From Bacillota bacterium (GTDB lineage: Bacteria; Bacillota; SHA-98; Ch115; JABLXJ01), in assembly GCA_013178125.1 (NCBI GenBank), contig JABLXJ010000002.1:248001-312000 (forward strand): a DNA stretch of 64,000 bases, written 5' to 3'. This document shows positions 50,718-59,671 of the stretch, in pieces; the stretch's first letter is position 1, and every line of letters begins with the position of its first letter. The position numbers and the translations under genes are program-made. The notes below the pieces were generated by a model. It did no database searches, was not told the DNA's origin, and saw nothing but the letters and a program-made list of their open reading frames with translations.

Positions 50718-51779
50718 GTGCAGCGTGGTCAGGCCTCGGCCCCCGGTAGCTGCGGTGAGCTCGTCCAGGGGGCCATCGACGGGGTCGATTTCCTGGTCAC
50801 GTGCCCCGTGGACCTCTTCGCGACGGCGACGGTTTCGATATGCCAGGAGGCCCGGGAGCATTTCAACCGCCAGCCTATTCCAGGCGTTCCAGGCGGGTGC
50901 AATGCAGGCCGGCAGTGCAGGCGCCGGGCCCGGGCGGCGAATCAAAAGGCGCTCATAGCTGCGCTCCGGACACTCGAAATCCTGCATGGAACGGGTGAGA
51001 TGGCTTCCTATTTCAGAGGGGATTTTCCTCTAGGGCGCCAGTCCGGATGCCAGTCCAGGTGCTGGCCTGATTGCCGGCCCGATTGCCGACTCGATTACTG
51101 GCCTAAGGGCTGGCCTGGGTCTCGGCTGGCAATCCACATAGCAAGCGAGCTACCCCGGGCCAAGGGGATGGCTAGCAGCACGGCGGATATAGCTGCGACC
51201 TGCGTGGCCACAGCCAGGGCGCTTGGCAGGGAAGGACTGTCGCCTGACGAAATAGCAAATATAGCCCTCGACATTGAACCGACGGACGGCATCATGTTTC
51301 CAGGTATCGTCCTGTTTGACCATGTGCGCGGGATTACCCGCCGCAGCCTCGGCCCCCCGCCGCCCATCGATATTCTCATAATAGACCTGGGGGGCGATGT
51401 TGACACGATCGCATTCAACAGCCGGGATGATCTTGCAGCGCTCAACTGCCGTAAGGAGCCCATCGTGCGGGATGCCCTGGCCCTTGTGGAGGAGGGGATA
51501 AGGCTTGGAGACGCGGCCATGGTCGGAGAAGGGGCCACGCTGAGCGCCCTGGCCCACCAGAGCATCCTACCGAAACCCGAGCTTCCTGACCTTATTCGCC
51601 TTGCAAAAAAGTCGGGAGCCGTCGGCGTCAACATTGCCCACAGCGGGACGGTGGTGGGCATCATCATCGACAGGAAGCGGGGGGATTCACGTGAGGTGAC
51701 GGAGAGGCTCAGACGGGGAACCCCGGCCTCCCGCCATATACTCGGGGAAGTTCAGGTTATAGGCGGCGGTGTCTTATGA
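50718..51779 (+). CDS. pduX: L-threonine kinase, PduX-like (GHMP family)
   Basis: About 353 residues from GTG 50718. GSCGELVQGAIDGVDFLVTC is the GHMP/PduX opening; the phosphate loop is PRAKGMASSTADIAATCVA near 150, with ALDIEPTDGIMFPGIVLFDH after it and a C-terminal GAVGVNIAHSGTVVGII. PduX phosphorylates L-threonine for the aminopropanol arm of cobalamin. An unusual Cys/Trp/Asp-rich repeat (PDCRPDCRLDYWPKGW) sits just before the phosphate loop. The frame upstream of 50718 overlaps the cobS end and is probably not translated. Its stop overlaps the cobD ATG by 4 nt. Confidence 0.85.
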   Translation: MQRGQASAPGSCGELVQGAIDGVDFLVTCPVDLFATATVSICQEAREHFNRQPIPGVPGGCNAGRQCRRRARAANQKALIAALRTLEILHGTGEMASYFRGDFPLGRQSGCQSRCWPDCRPDCRLDYWPKGWPGSRLAIHIASELPRAKGMASSTADIAATCVATARALGREGLSPDEIANIALDIEPTDGIMFPGIVLFDHVRGITRRSLGPPPPIDILIIDLGGDVDTIAFNSRDDLAALNCRKEPIVRDALALVEEGIRLGDAAMVGEGATLSALAHQSILPKPELPDLIRLAKKSGAVGVNIAHSGTVVGIIIDRKRGDSREVTERLRRGTPASRHILGEVQVIGGGVL

Positions 51780-53041
51780 GCAATTCTATGAGGAGCAATT
51801 CTATGAGCAATAAGGAACGGGAAAGGACCCATGGGGGCAACATCAGGGCAGCGATGGGGCGCTATGGCCTGGGAGAGGCCGGCATGCGCGATTCCGAGAT
51901 CCTGGATTTTAGCGCCAACATAAACCCACTGGGCCCACCCCGGAGCGTCTTAGATGCCATCATCAAAAACCTTCCCGGCATCGCCAGGTACCCTGACCCG
52001 GAATGCGTGGAGCTGAGGCGTGAGATAGCGAGGCACCTGAGCATTTCCCTGGCCAATAACGCCCCGCCCGCCAACGCCCCACCCGGCCACATACCGGCCG
52101 GCGACGCCCCGGCCAGCAGCGCTCTGGGCAGCAACGCTCTGGACGAAGGGCCGGCGAACGGCATCACGCCAGATAATATTATCGCTGGAAATGGCGCGGT
52201 CGAACTGGTATACTTAATTGCGAAGGCGGTGAAGCCCGGGGTGGCCATCGTCCCTTGCCCGGCGTTTTCCGAATATGCGCTGGCGGTGAGGAGCGAGGGC
52301 GGCGATATAAAGAGGGCATATCTCCGGCCTGATCGAGGGTTTAATATCGACCCTGGGGAGATCGCGTCCGCGCTCCCGGGCGCCGATATCCTGTTTATAT
52401 GCAACCCTAACAACCCCACTGGCAACCTGTGGCCGCGGGAGGCGCTGCTTCATATAGTCGGCGAGGCCGCCAGGGCTGGAGCCTTTGTTGTTATTGATGA
52501 GGCCTTCGTCGACTTCGTCGACGATGAGAAACAGGTGACGGTTGTGGATGAGGCGCCCCGGAGGGAAAACCTTATTGTCCTGCGCTCCATGACGAAGATC
52601 TTCGCCATACCCGGCCTGCGGCTGGGCTATGCCGTGTGCTCCAGCGAGATGGCGCAGAGGCTCGCATCCCTGCGAGATCCCTGGAGCGTCAATTCCCTGG
52701 CCCAGGCTGCGGGCATTGAGGCGCTGCGCGACAGGGATTATATCGTGCAGACAAAGAAGCTCATCCGGCGCGAGAGGGGTTTCCTCTACGACGGCCTCGC
52801 CGGGCTCCCGGGCATCGAGGCATATAGGCCCGAGGCAAATTTCATCCTGGCCCGGATTGCGGCCTGCGCCACCAGAGCCGGTGATCTTGCCGCTGGGTTG
52901 GGGAGGCGGGGGATCCTGATCAGGGATGCCAGTTCCTTTGACGGCCTCGATGAGGCCTATTTCCGGGTTGCGGTCCGCACGAGGCCGGAGAATGAGCGCC
53001 TGCTTGAGGCGTTAGGGGATTGTTTGATGGGGGCAATATAG
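51776..53041 (+). CDS. cobD: L-threonine-O-3-phosphate decarboxylase
   Basis: A 421-residue PLP enzyme of the HisC-like aminotransferase fold. HGGNIRAAMGRYG and LDFSANINPLGPP open the family; NGAVELVYLIAKAV, FICNPNNPTGNLWPRE, VVIDEAFVDFVDDE and the PLP lysine in RSMTKIFAIPGLRLGYAV near 280 follow. The opening and the operon identify CobD over HisC. N-terminal residues MSNSMRSNSMSNKERE come from a short duplication, and an Ala/Pro/Asn-rich insertion (NNAPPANAPPGHIPAG) at about 101-130 is an in-frame repeat expansion. The product, aminopropanol phosphate, feeds CbiB. Confidence 0.92.
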   Translation: MSNSMRSNSMSNKERERTHGGNIRAAMGRYGLGEAGMRDSEILDFSANINPLGPPRSVLDAIIKNLPGIARYPDPECVELRREIARHLSISLANNAPPANAPPGHIPAGDAPASSALGSNALDEGPANGITPDNIIAGNGAVELVYLIAKAVKPGVAIVPCPAFSEYALAVRSEGGDIKRAYLRPDRGFNIDPGEIASALPGADILFICNPNNPTGNLWPREALLHIVGEAARAGAFVVIDEAFVDFVDDEKQVTVVDEAPRRENLIVLRSMTKIFAIPGLRLGYAVCSSEMAQRLASLRDPWSVNSLAQAAGIEALRDRDYIVQTKKLIRRERGFLYDGLAGLPGIEAYRPEANFILARIAACATRAGDLAAGLGRRGILIRDASSFDGLDEAYFRVAVRTRPENERLLEALGDCLMGAI

Positions 53042-53086
53042 TACGCCGGAATTGGAATAATAGCATGCTGGAATTCTGGAATTGGG

Positions 53087-53833
53087 GTGTCTAAATTTAA
53101 GATGTCTAAACCAGAAATGATATCAGGAATAATACCTGGATATGAGATAGATGAGAGCAGAATAGATGAGGGCGAAATAGATGGATGCAGGATGGATAAG
53201 GGCAGAGCGTTGAGGATAATCGTTATCCGTCATGGCCAGACTGACTGGAATAGGGAGGGCAGGTACCTCGGGCATACGGATATGCCCCTGAACGAGGAGG
53301 GGAGACGGCAGGCCCAGGAGGCGGCAGATCATCTCAAAGCGGAGCATTTCGCAGCTATCTACGCCAGCGATCTCAGGAGGACAATGGAAACGGCCTGGAT
53401 CATAGCCAGGCCGCACGGGCTCACGGTCAATCCGGTCCCCGGCCTCAGGGAGATGAATTTCGGTGCGTGGGACGGTCTTACCTACGAGGAAATTATAGGC
53501 GGGTATGGAGACATGGCGCGTAGGTGGTTTGATGATCCTACAGCCGTCACGCCTCCAGGGGGCGAGAGCGTGGTCCAGGTCTGGAGCCGGGTGGTTAATG
53601 CCCTCGATACCGTCTATGAATCTGAAATCAGATCTCGCGCATCAGGCACGGTCGCCATCGTCACGCACGGCGGCCCGATCCGGGTGGTCAGGTGCCTTCT
53701 CGAACACAGGAGCCCCGCAGACCTGTGGAAGGTCAGGCACGCTGCGCACGGAACCATCGCAGGGACGTTTCTGATAGAGCCGTCTCTCAGGCTCAGTGAG
53801 TTGCCGTCCTGCCTGGCCCAGGCCCGAGTTTAG
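53087..53833 (+). CDS. cobC: Alpha-ribazole phosphatase-like histidine phosphatase
   Basis: A 248-residue protein. The phosphatase core starts IIVIRHGQTDWNREGRYLGH near residue 45 with the phosphorylated His, followed by YASDLRRTMETAWIIA, LREMNFGAWDGLTYEEI and VAIVTHGGPIRVVRCLLEH with the second His. Members of this branch remove the 5'-phosphate from alpha-ribazole phosphate or adenosylcobalamin phosphate, which fits the operon. The first 40 residues are a repeat (IDESRID, EGEIDG, DKG) coded by four 15-bp units at 53149-53208. Its 3' end overlaps the convergent gene by 41 nt. Confidence 0.85.
   Translation: MSKFKMSKPEMISGIIPGYEIDESRIDEGEIDGCRMDKGRALRIIVIRHGQTDWNREGRYLGHTDMPLNEEGRRQAQEAADHLKAEHFAAIYASDLRRTMETAWIIARPHGLTVNPVPGLREMNFGAWDGLTYEEIIGGYGDMARRWFDDPTAVTPPGGESVVQVWSRVVNALDTVYESEIRSRASGTVAIVTHGGPIRVVRCLLEHRSPADLWKVRHAAHGTIAGTFLIEPSLRLSELPSCLAQARV
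53149..53208. repeat. 15-bp tandem repeat at the cobC 5' end
   Basis: Four units start at 53149, 53164, 53179 and 53194, each like AGATGAGAGCAGAAT. They are in frame and code for the charged N-terminal extension of CobC. Confidence 0.85.
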
Positions 53834-54455
53834 GCTCCTCCGGAGCTCCAGGCTCGAGCCTATTCCCCACGCCAGGCTCGGGCGGGCCCTGCGCCTGCGC
53901 GCCCGGCGGCGCCGCCGCGAGCCCTCCGTAAAGAAGCTGTTTTACGGCCTTTCTTATGGCTTCATCGCGGGCGTTCTGGCCAAGCCATTCGATGTAGCCG
54001 GGATCCCGCTGGAGGATCTCGCCTAGAGTCCTGCGGGCGTATTTGCCGAACCCTATCACGAGATCCTCGGGGTCGATTATGTCAGGAATATCCTCCTCTG
54101 GGGGTACCTGGCCCCCCAGTTCCTCCCATGCAACCATATCGATCCCGATGCTATCTCGTAGGGCCCTGCTCTTCGCTCGTGTCGCGGCCATTCTCAGTAG
54201 ATGGGGCTGAATCGTCCTGTTTACGCTCTCGGGCGATGCGTCACCGACCTCCTTGAAGACCCCGTCCTGGGTCTCGACCTCGGCCTCCACCACGGCGTAC
54301 ATGCCATTCTCCTTGCTCGGAACCTGGATAACGTTTGTCGTTATGCGTTTCAAGCCTCGCTGCCGGGCAAGCTCGAGGAGGCCGCCATAGAGAACATAAT
54401 CCCGCCCCTGCAAAGTCCTTACAAATCTCTCGCGAAACTCCTTTGGAAGCTCCAT
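53793..54455 (-). CDS. Rad52/Sak-like single-strand annealing protein with ExoX-C-like domain
   Basis: About 220 residues. The first 125 (GRDYVLYGGLLELARQRGL, VVEAEVETQDGVFKEVGDAS, MAATRAKSRALRDSIGID) resemble the Rad52/Sak group of phage and bacterial annealing proteins. Residues about 140-185 (IGFGKYARRTLGEILQRDP and YIEWLGQNARDEAIRKAVK) match the small domain found at the C-terminus of exonuclease X. The ending is Pro/Gly-rich. The ATG at 54455 is 8 nt after GAGGTG. It is convergent with cobC and divergent from the GntR gene, standing alone without phage genes. Function in recombination is inferred from the domains. Confidence 0.65.
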   Translation of the reverse strand: MELPKEFRERFVRTLQGRDYVLYGGLLELARQRGLKRITTNVIQVPSKENGMYAVVEAEVETQDGVFKEVGDASPESVNRTIQPHLLRMAATRAKSRALRDSIGIDMVAWEELGGQVPPEEDIPDIIDPEDLVIGFGKYARRTLGEILQRDPGYIEWLGQNARDEAIRKAVKQLLYGGLAAAPPGAQAQGPPEPGVGNRLEPGAPEEPKLGPGPGRTATH

Positions 54456-54790
54456 ATGAGCTGACACCTCGCGACGGTCCGGCATCTTTCTGGCTGCCAG
54501 GTATCATGCCGGTTGCCAGTCAAAATGGCCGTGGTAGCGATGCCGGGATATTCTCATCTTACAATCATAGAATCTCACTCCCCGTCATGTCTCATTCATA
54601 TTTATCTTCATCGTTGACTCCAGTCCGGAATGGCATTTATTTATATGAATTTTTATCGCTATCTTGCAGGAATATCCCGTTTATTATCGAATATATCACA
54701 TCGCTAACAAGTTGTAGGTACAATACAACATTACATAAAATCATACAAATATAAGAGCATACAGGATAACATCTTTTCGGCTAGACCCGC
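54456..54790. other. Gene-free AT-rich divergent region
   Basis: A 335-nt spacer between the Rad52-like gene and the GntR gene. It is strongly AT-rich, especially 54600-54770. It holds a palindrome at 54712 and promoter-like TTGTAG / TAAAAT elements 18 nt apart; no gene is seen. Confidence 0.7.
54712..54723. promoter_or_regulatory. Candidate GntR/HutC operator
   Basis: TTGTAGGTACAA is a palindrome with half-sites TTGTA/TACAA, extended by the pair GTTGTA and TACAAC (54711-54729). It covers the candidate -35 element upstream of the gntR gene. HutC-group operators have GT-TA-AC half sites of this type. Not tested. Confidence 0.4.
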
Positions 54791-55672
54791 ATGCCGCGGG
54801 GCAGCACCACAGAGAATGAAAATGCCTTTGAAAGTAATGGTCATTTTCGGGGTGGAGTGAAGAAGGTTCAAGTCCACATACAAGGGACCCGGGAGGCGAT
54901 ATGGTTGGCAGGGCGGTCAATAGAAGAATCGAACCCGTTACCCCTTTATCACCAGCTCAAGGAGCTCCTAAGATCCCAAATTGAAGGGGGTGAGTTCCCT
55001 GTCGGTGCTCGCCTGCCGAGCGAGGTGGAGATTGCTGAGGAATATAAGATCAGCCGCTCTACAGTCCGGCTCGCCATCCTCGATCTCGTGCGCGAGGGCC
55101 TTCTCTATCGCAAGCAGGGCAAAGGGACTTTTGTCGCCAATCCCAAGATAACGCGGGGAATGCCTGGCGTAACAAGTTTTACTGAGGACATGAAAGCCAG
55201 GGGCCTAAAGCCTGGAGCCAGGGTCTTGAAGTTTGAGATTGCAGTCCCGCCTCAGAGGGTTGCGGTGAGCCTCAGGTTGAGGGATAAAGAGGAAGCGGCA
55301 AGGATTGAACGCCAGATGTTGGCAGATGATGAACCGATCGCCTTTCATATTTCCTACTTGCCTCTTTCAGTATGGAATGCCATAAACATAAAACCCGAGG
55401 ACCTGAATGACCAGTCGCTGTTCTGGTGCCTCGAGAATAGAGCGAGAATCGTGCTGGATGAAGGCCTGGAAACCATCGAAGTTGGGATTGCAGATGCCTA
55501 TGTTGCATCGATTTTAGGGATCAAGAAGGGTAGTCCGGTGCTGCTCCTCGAACACCTGGTATCTTCGGTTGATGGGGAACCAGTGGAGTTTGCGACCAAC
55601 TTTTATCGCGGGGACAGGTATAAGTATTACATAAAGCATAAACGCCAGAGGATCTCGTTTATGAGGAGGTAA
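54791..55672 (+). CDS. GntR family regulator, HutC/UTRA subfamily
   Basis: A protein of up to 293 residues. The wHTH reads LPLYHQLKELLRSQIEGGEF, RLPSEVEIAEEYKISRSTVR and GLLYRKQGKGTFVA; the UTRA ligand domain follows with SFTEDMKARGLKPGARVLKF, LADDEPIAFHISYLP and VDGEPVEFATNFYRGDRYKY. The ATG at 54791 has no ribosome binding site and starts with non-conserved residues, so the GTG at 54857 could be the start. It precedes the RbsABC-type transporter and glycyl radical enzyme genes and is likely to control them in response to a sugar phosphate or related ligand. Confidence 0.88.
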   Translation: MPRGSTTENENAFESNGHFRGGVKKVQVHIQGTREAIWLAGRSIEESNPLPLYHQLKELLRSQIEGGEFPVGARLPSEVEIAEEYKISRSTVRLAILDLVREGLLYRKQGKGTFVANPKITRGMPGVTSFTEDMKARGLKPGARVLKFEIAVPPQRVAVSLRLRDKEEAARIERQMLADDEPIAFHISYLPLSVWNAINIKPEDLNDQSLFWCLENRARIVLDEGLETIEVGIADAYVASILGIKKGSPVLLLEHLVSSVDGEPVEFATNFYRGDRYKYYIKHKRQRISFMRR

Positions 55673-55811
55673 CCGACTATTATTACCACCTGGGCAAGCG
55701 GAAACAGTGGTGATTGTGTAGATATGGCTGGCTATTCCAGGCCGGGCAAGGGGCTATTAGGCAAGGGTCTATCAATTTGGGAAATAGCTCGCGCAAAGGG
55801 GGCGCCAGGCT

Positions 55812-57320
55812 TTGAGTGAATTCCTCCTGGAAATGCGGAATGTCAACAAGAAATTCCCCGGCGTTATCGCCCTCCAGGATGTTAGCTTCGCCCTGAGGAG
55901 GGGCGAGGTCCATGTGCTTCTGGGCGAAAATGGCGCAGGGAAATCCACTTTGATGAAGATCCTCAGCGGGGCCTACCCGATGGATTCCGGGGAGATCTTT
56001 GTAAAAGGAAAACGGGTGGAGATCAAGAGGCCCCAGGATGCGCAGGATCGCGGGATCAGCATAATCCACCAGGAGTTTAACCTGGTCCCTCACCTTAGCA
56101 TTGCCCAGAACATCTTCCTGGGCAGGGAGCCTGTGGAGGGGCGCCTTATCAAGACCATTGCATGGCAGGAGATGTATAGAAAAACTGCCGAAATTCTCGG
56201 TCGTTTTGATATAAACGTATCGCCACGCACCCCTGTGAGGGAGCTGGGTGTGGCGATGCAGCAGATGGTCGAGATAGCCAAGGCGCTCTCAGTCAACGCC
56301 GAAATCGTCGTCATGGATGAACCGACAGCTGCCCTCACTACGGCGGAAACAGAGAAGCTTTTCCAGGTTATAAAGGCGTTAAAGGCCCAGGGTGTGAGCA
56401 TTATCTACATTTCGCATCGGTTGGAGGAGCTCTCGAAGATTGGCGATGTAGCTACTGTGCTCCGGGATGGGCACAATGTCGGCACGGTAGATCTCAAAAA
56501 TACGGATACCGACACCCTTGTGCGCATGATGGTGGGGAGAAGCCTTACGGATATGTTTCCCAAGGAGAGCGTCCCACGGGGCAAAGAGGCCCTCAGGGTC
56601 GAGAACCTGTGCGGCAAAGGGATCAATGGTATTTCTTTCACGGCGCACGAGGGGGAAGTCCTGGGCCTTGCAGGGATCGTGGGGTGCGGGCGCACAGAGC
56701 TCGCCCGGGCCATCTTTGGTGCGGACCCCATATCCGCCGGCAAGGTGTATGTAGATGGGCGTGAGGTATCGATATTATCTCCCAGGCAGGCGATAAAGGC
56801 TGGTATCGCCTACCTTACTGAGGATAGGGGCAGGGAGGGGCTTATCCTCGGCCTGCCGGTTCGCGAGAATATAGGGCTTCCGGTGCTGGATACTATTTGC
56901 CGGGCTGGCATCGTGAATTCCAGGCGCAAGTCAGCGCTCGCTGCCAGCTTTGTGAAGAGCCTTGGCATAAAGACTCCCAGGCTCTCCACCCCGGCCCGGT
57001 CGCTCAGCGGCGGCAACCAGCAAAAGGTGGTGCTTGCCAAGTGGCTCGCCACGAGGGCAAGGGTCATCATTTTCGATGAGCCCACTCGGGGCATAGATGT
57101 TGGGGCTAAATGGGAGATATATCAACTCATGAACGAGCTGGTTAAGCAGGGCACGTCGGTCATTATGATCTCTTCGGATCTCCGGGAGATCCTGGGGATG
57201 AGCGATCGCATCCTGGTTATGCGAGAGGGATGCATCACCGGAGAGTTCGATAGAAGCGAAGCTACCCAGGAGAATATCCTATATTGCGCGGCGGGGGGTA
57301 AAAGTGGTGTTAATCAATAA
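55812..57320 (+). CDS. rbsA: Ribose-type sugar ABC transporter ATP-binding protein
   Basis: A 502-residue protein with two ABC domains. The first has GENGAGKSTLMKILSGAYPM near 36, ELGVAMQQMVEIAKALS and MDEPTAALTTAE; the second has a degenerate Walker A GIVGCGRTELARAIFG, with SLSGGNQQKVVLAKWLATR and IIFDEPTRGIDVGAKWE. This tandem layout is that of RbsA/XylG/MglA. Start is TTG at 55812 or a nearby ATG. It overlaps the permease gene by 17 nt, so the two are coupled. Substrate is unknown; family members take ribose, xylose, galactose or autoinducer-2. Confidence 0.93.
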   Translation: MSEFLLEMRNVNKKFPGVIALQDVSFALRRGEVHVLLGENGAGKSTLMKILSGAYPMDSGEIFVKGKRVEIKRPQDAQDRGISIIHQEFNLVPHLSIAQNIFLGREPVEGRLIKTIAWQEMYRKTAEILGRFDINVSPRTPVRELGVAMQQMVEIAKALSVNAEIVVMDEPTAALTTAETEKLFQVIKALKAQGVSIIYISHRLEELSKIGDVATVLRDGHNVGTVDLKNTDTDTLVRMMVGRSLTDMFPKESVPRGKEALRVENLCGKGINGISFTAHEGEVLGLAGIVGCGRTELARAIFGADPISAGKVYVDGREVSILSPRQAIKAGIAYLTEDRGREGLILGLPVRENIGLPVLDTICRAGIVNSRRKSALAASFVKSLGIKTPRLSTPARSLSGGNQQKVVLAKWLATRARVIIFDEPTRGIDVGAKWEIYQLMNELVKQGTSVIMISSDLREILGMSDRILVMREGCITGEFDRSEATQENILYCAAGGKSGVNQ

Positions 57321-58302
57321 TGAATTGGCAGGGACAAATCCGGTGAGCACGGAGGCTACAAAACCCCGGTTCGGTCAGGCGCTGGTCATACAGTACTTGC
57401 AGCAGATCGGCATCCTGGCAGGCTTCATTGTCCTCATCCTTGCTTTTGCTATTTTGTCGCCTTACTTTCTGACCCTTGACAATCTGCTTGCAATAGCGCT
57501 GCAGTCGGCAATAAACGCCGTTATCGCCCTCGGGATGACCTTCGTAATAGCCACGGGCGGGATAGACCTATCCGTGGGCTCGATTGTGGCTCTGGCAGGC
57601 GTCATCATGGCCGACCTGATGAGGAGCGGCGTCGGGGTCCCCGTTAGCATGCTGGCTGGCACAGTGATCGGGGTGGGGTGCGGCACAGTAAACGGCCTCC
57701 TTATAACCAAGGCAAAGCTTCCCCCCTTCATTGTGACGCTTGGCATGATGAGCTTCATTCGCGGATCGGCCTTGATATATACGTCTGGCCAGCCCATATA
57801 TGGGGTGCCCGCGGCCTTTAGGTTCCTAGGCAGCGGTTATATCGGCGCAATCCCCGTACCCGTAATTATTGCAGCAGTTGCAGCGGGCCTTGCCTATTTC
57901 CTCCTCAGGAAGACGAGGTTTGGGGAATATACCCTGGCTATAGGAGGCAATGAAGAGGCTACGCGATTGTCAGGGGTGAATGTCGGGTTTTACAAGACGC
58001 TGGTGTATTCATTTTGCGGCCTGATGTGCACCCTTGGTACTATAATCCTGGTCGCCCGGCTGAATGCAGCTGAACCGATAGCGGGCTTCAACTATGAATT
58101 AGATGCTATTGCAGCCACGGTCATGGGTGGCACAAGCCTCGCCGGTGGTCAGGCCAATATCCTGGGCACCATGGTGGGCGCCCTCATAATGGGTGCCCTG
58201 CGGAATGGGCTGAACCTGCTGAACGTCCAGGCCTTTTACCAGCAGCTTGCTATAGGCGCTGTGATAATTCTGGCGGTGCTGGTCGACAGGTTCCGCAAAT
58301 AA
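57304..58302 (+). CDS. rbsC: Ribose-type sugar ABC transporter permease
   Basis: A 332-residue membrane protein with about ten hydrophobic segments. ALGMTFVIATGGIDLSVGSI near 75-95 is the family signature; TLGMMSFIRGSALIYTSGQP and LAIGGNEEATRLSGVNVGFYK with MGGTSLAGGQANILGTMVGA complete the RbsC pattern. It starts inside the end of the rbsA gene. A 142-nt spacer without a gene precedes the binding protein. Confidence 0.93.
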   Translation: MVLINNELAGTNPVSTEATKPRFGQALVIQYLQQIGILAGFIVLILAFAILSPYFLTLDNLLAIALQSAINAVIALGMTFVIATGGIDLSVGSIVALAGVIMADLMRSGVGVPVSMLAGTVIGVGCGTVNGLLITKAKLPPFIVTLGMMSFIRGSALIYTSGQPIYGVPAAFRFLGSGYIGAIPVPVIIAAVAAGLAYFLLRKTRFGEYTLAIGGNEEATRLSGVNVGFYKTLVYSFCGLMCTLGTIILVARLNAAEPIAGFNYELDAIAATVMGGTSLAGGQANILGTMVGALIMGALRNGLNLLNVQAFYQQLAIGAVIILAVLVDRFRK

Positions 58303-58471
58303 CGTGGCAACCGGAGGGACCTGATGGAATACAAGGTTATGGCTTGTGGGGGGTGGATGTATAGAGTTTAGAGGCTCTTTATCTTATATCTTATGATTAG
58401 TCCCGGGAAGAAATGCAACAACTGTGTGATTGAAAACTGTATGAATGAATATGATTGGAGGAATGCGTTCT

Positions 58472-59485
58472 ATGCTGATGAGAAGGTTGGTAGCTGGTTG
58501 TATTGCCTTTTTACTGGTGGGTGCAGCGGCACTCTCAGTTTCCCGGACGGCCGGTAGCATTCTTGCGGCCCCTAATCAGATGACCGCGGAGGAACTCGAG
58601 AAGGCCCTCGGCCCGGTGCCCAAGCCGTCAAAGCATTATAAGATAGGCGCCATCGAGAAAACCCTCATCAATGAGCACTGGCAGGAAATGAAGAAGGGCT
58701 ATGAGGATGCGGCTAAAAAATATGGTATCACGGTTGAGGTCGGCGCGGTGGACACTGAGCAGGATCTTATGAAGCAGCTGAACCTCGCGGAGACCTTCAT
58801 AGCAAAGGGATACGATGCCCTCGCGGTTTCGCCCCTGACGGCATCCAACCTCGTCCCGGCTCTGGAGAAGGCGACCAAGAAGGGTATTCCCATTCTGAAT
58901 GTCGATGATTCCAGGATTACGGAGGTTCCGATCACGGCGTTTGTCGGCGCAGACCATCGCTTGATGGGCGTCTACGCGGCCGATTACTTTGGGAAGCACG
59001 TCAAGAGCGGCAAGGTAGCCCTGATCGAGGGCATGGCCGGGTCCCCCGCTAGCCAACAAAGGGTGGCCGGTTTTACGGAGACGATAAAGAATTACCCTGG
59101 GCTCAAGCTGGTCGCAAGCCAGCCGGGCAACTGGGACCGGGTTCAGGCTATGAACGCCGCGGCCAATATTATACGAGTTCACCCCGACCTGAAGGCGATC
59201 TATGCATGTAACGATACGATGGCGCTCGGCATCGTCGAGGCCGTTGTCAACGCCGGCAAGGCTGGCAAGATAATGGTCATAGGGACTGATGGTGTTCCCG
59301 ACGCGATCAAGTCCATCCGCGAGGGCAGGATGACGGGAACCATCGCGGCATTCCCATATGAGATGGGAAGGATCGCTACAGAGGTCGCTATCAGGGTGCT
59401 CGAGGGCCAGAAGGTTCCCCCTGTGATAGTCTCGCCCATGGTGTTGGTGACCAGGGACAACTTGGATAAGTACTTCAAGAAATGA
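58472..59485 (+). CDS. rbsB: Ribose-type sugar ABC transporter binding protein
   Basis: About 337 residues. A signal peptide (MLMRRLVAGCIAFLLVG, cleavage after ILAAP or nearby) precedes a periplasmic-binding type 1 domain: HYKIGAIEKTLINEHWQEMK, AVSPLTASNLVPALEKATKK, NVDDSRITEVPITAFVGADH, KVALIEGMAGSPASQQRVAG and YACNDTMALGIVEAVVNAGK. The ATG at 58472 lies 10 nt after GGAGG; 58445 is an alternative. Order ATPase, permease, binding protein is usual for this family. Confidence 0.92.
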   Translation: MLMRRLVAGCIAFLLVGAAALSVSRTAGSILAAPNQMTAEELEKALGPVPKPSKHYKIGAIEKTLINEHWQEMKKGYEDAAKKYGITVEVGAVDTEQDLMKQLNLAETFIAKGYDALAVSPLTASNLVPALEKATKKGIPILNVDDSRITEVPITAFVGADHRLMGVYAADYFGKHVKSGKVALIEGMAGSPASQQRVAGFTETIKNYPGLKLVASQPGNWDRVQAMNAAANIIRVHPDLKAIYACNDTMALGIVEAVVNAGKAGKIMVIGTDGVPDAIKSIREGRMTGTIAAFPYEMGRIATEVAIRVLEGQKVPPVIVSPMVLVTRDNLDKYFKK

Positions 59486-59518
59486 CTTTGTTTCAAGAGA
59501 TAATCCCATAATCTCCTC

Positions 59519-59652
59519 GCGAGCTGGCTGGGGCAGGGGCTCAGGTTCCCTGCCCTGCCCCGGCGGCTTTCGCGTGGACGAGGAGCTCTGATGAGGAGCT
59601 CTCTGGCGGATAAGGAACTCTCTTGTGAATAAGGGGCTTTCTTTTGTATAAA
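59519..59652. repeat. Hairpin and about 18-bp tandem repeats before the glycyl radical enzyme gene
   Basis: GGGGCAGGG pairs with CCCTGCCCC across about 10-15 nt near 59529-59560, without a T-run, so it may be an RNA-stabilising or attenuating hairpin. It is followed by 3-4 diverged units of about 18-19 bp (GATGAGGAGCTCTCTGG type) from about 59578. Confidence 0.6.
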
Positions 59653-59671
59653 GAAATGGAAGGGATGCGGA

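Noticed and set aside
51776-53041. hisC (histidinol-phosphate aminotransferase)
   Set aside because: Same fold, but the NINPLG opening and the cobalamin operon fit CobD.
59529-59560. Rho-independent terminator after rbsB
   Set aside because: A GC-rich hairpin is present but no run of T follows.
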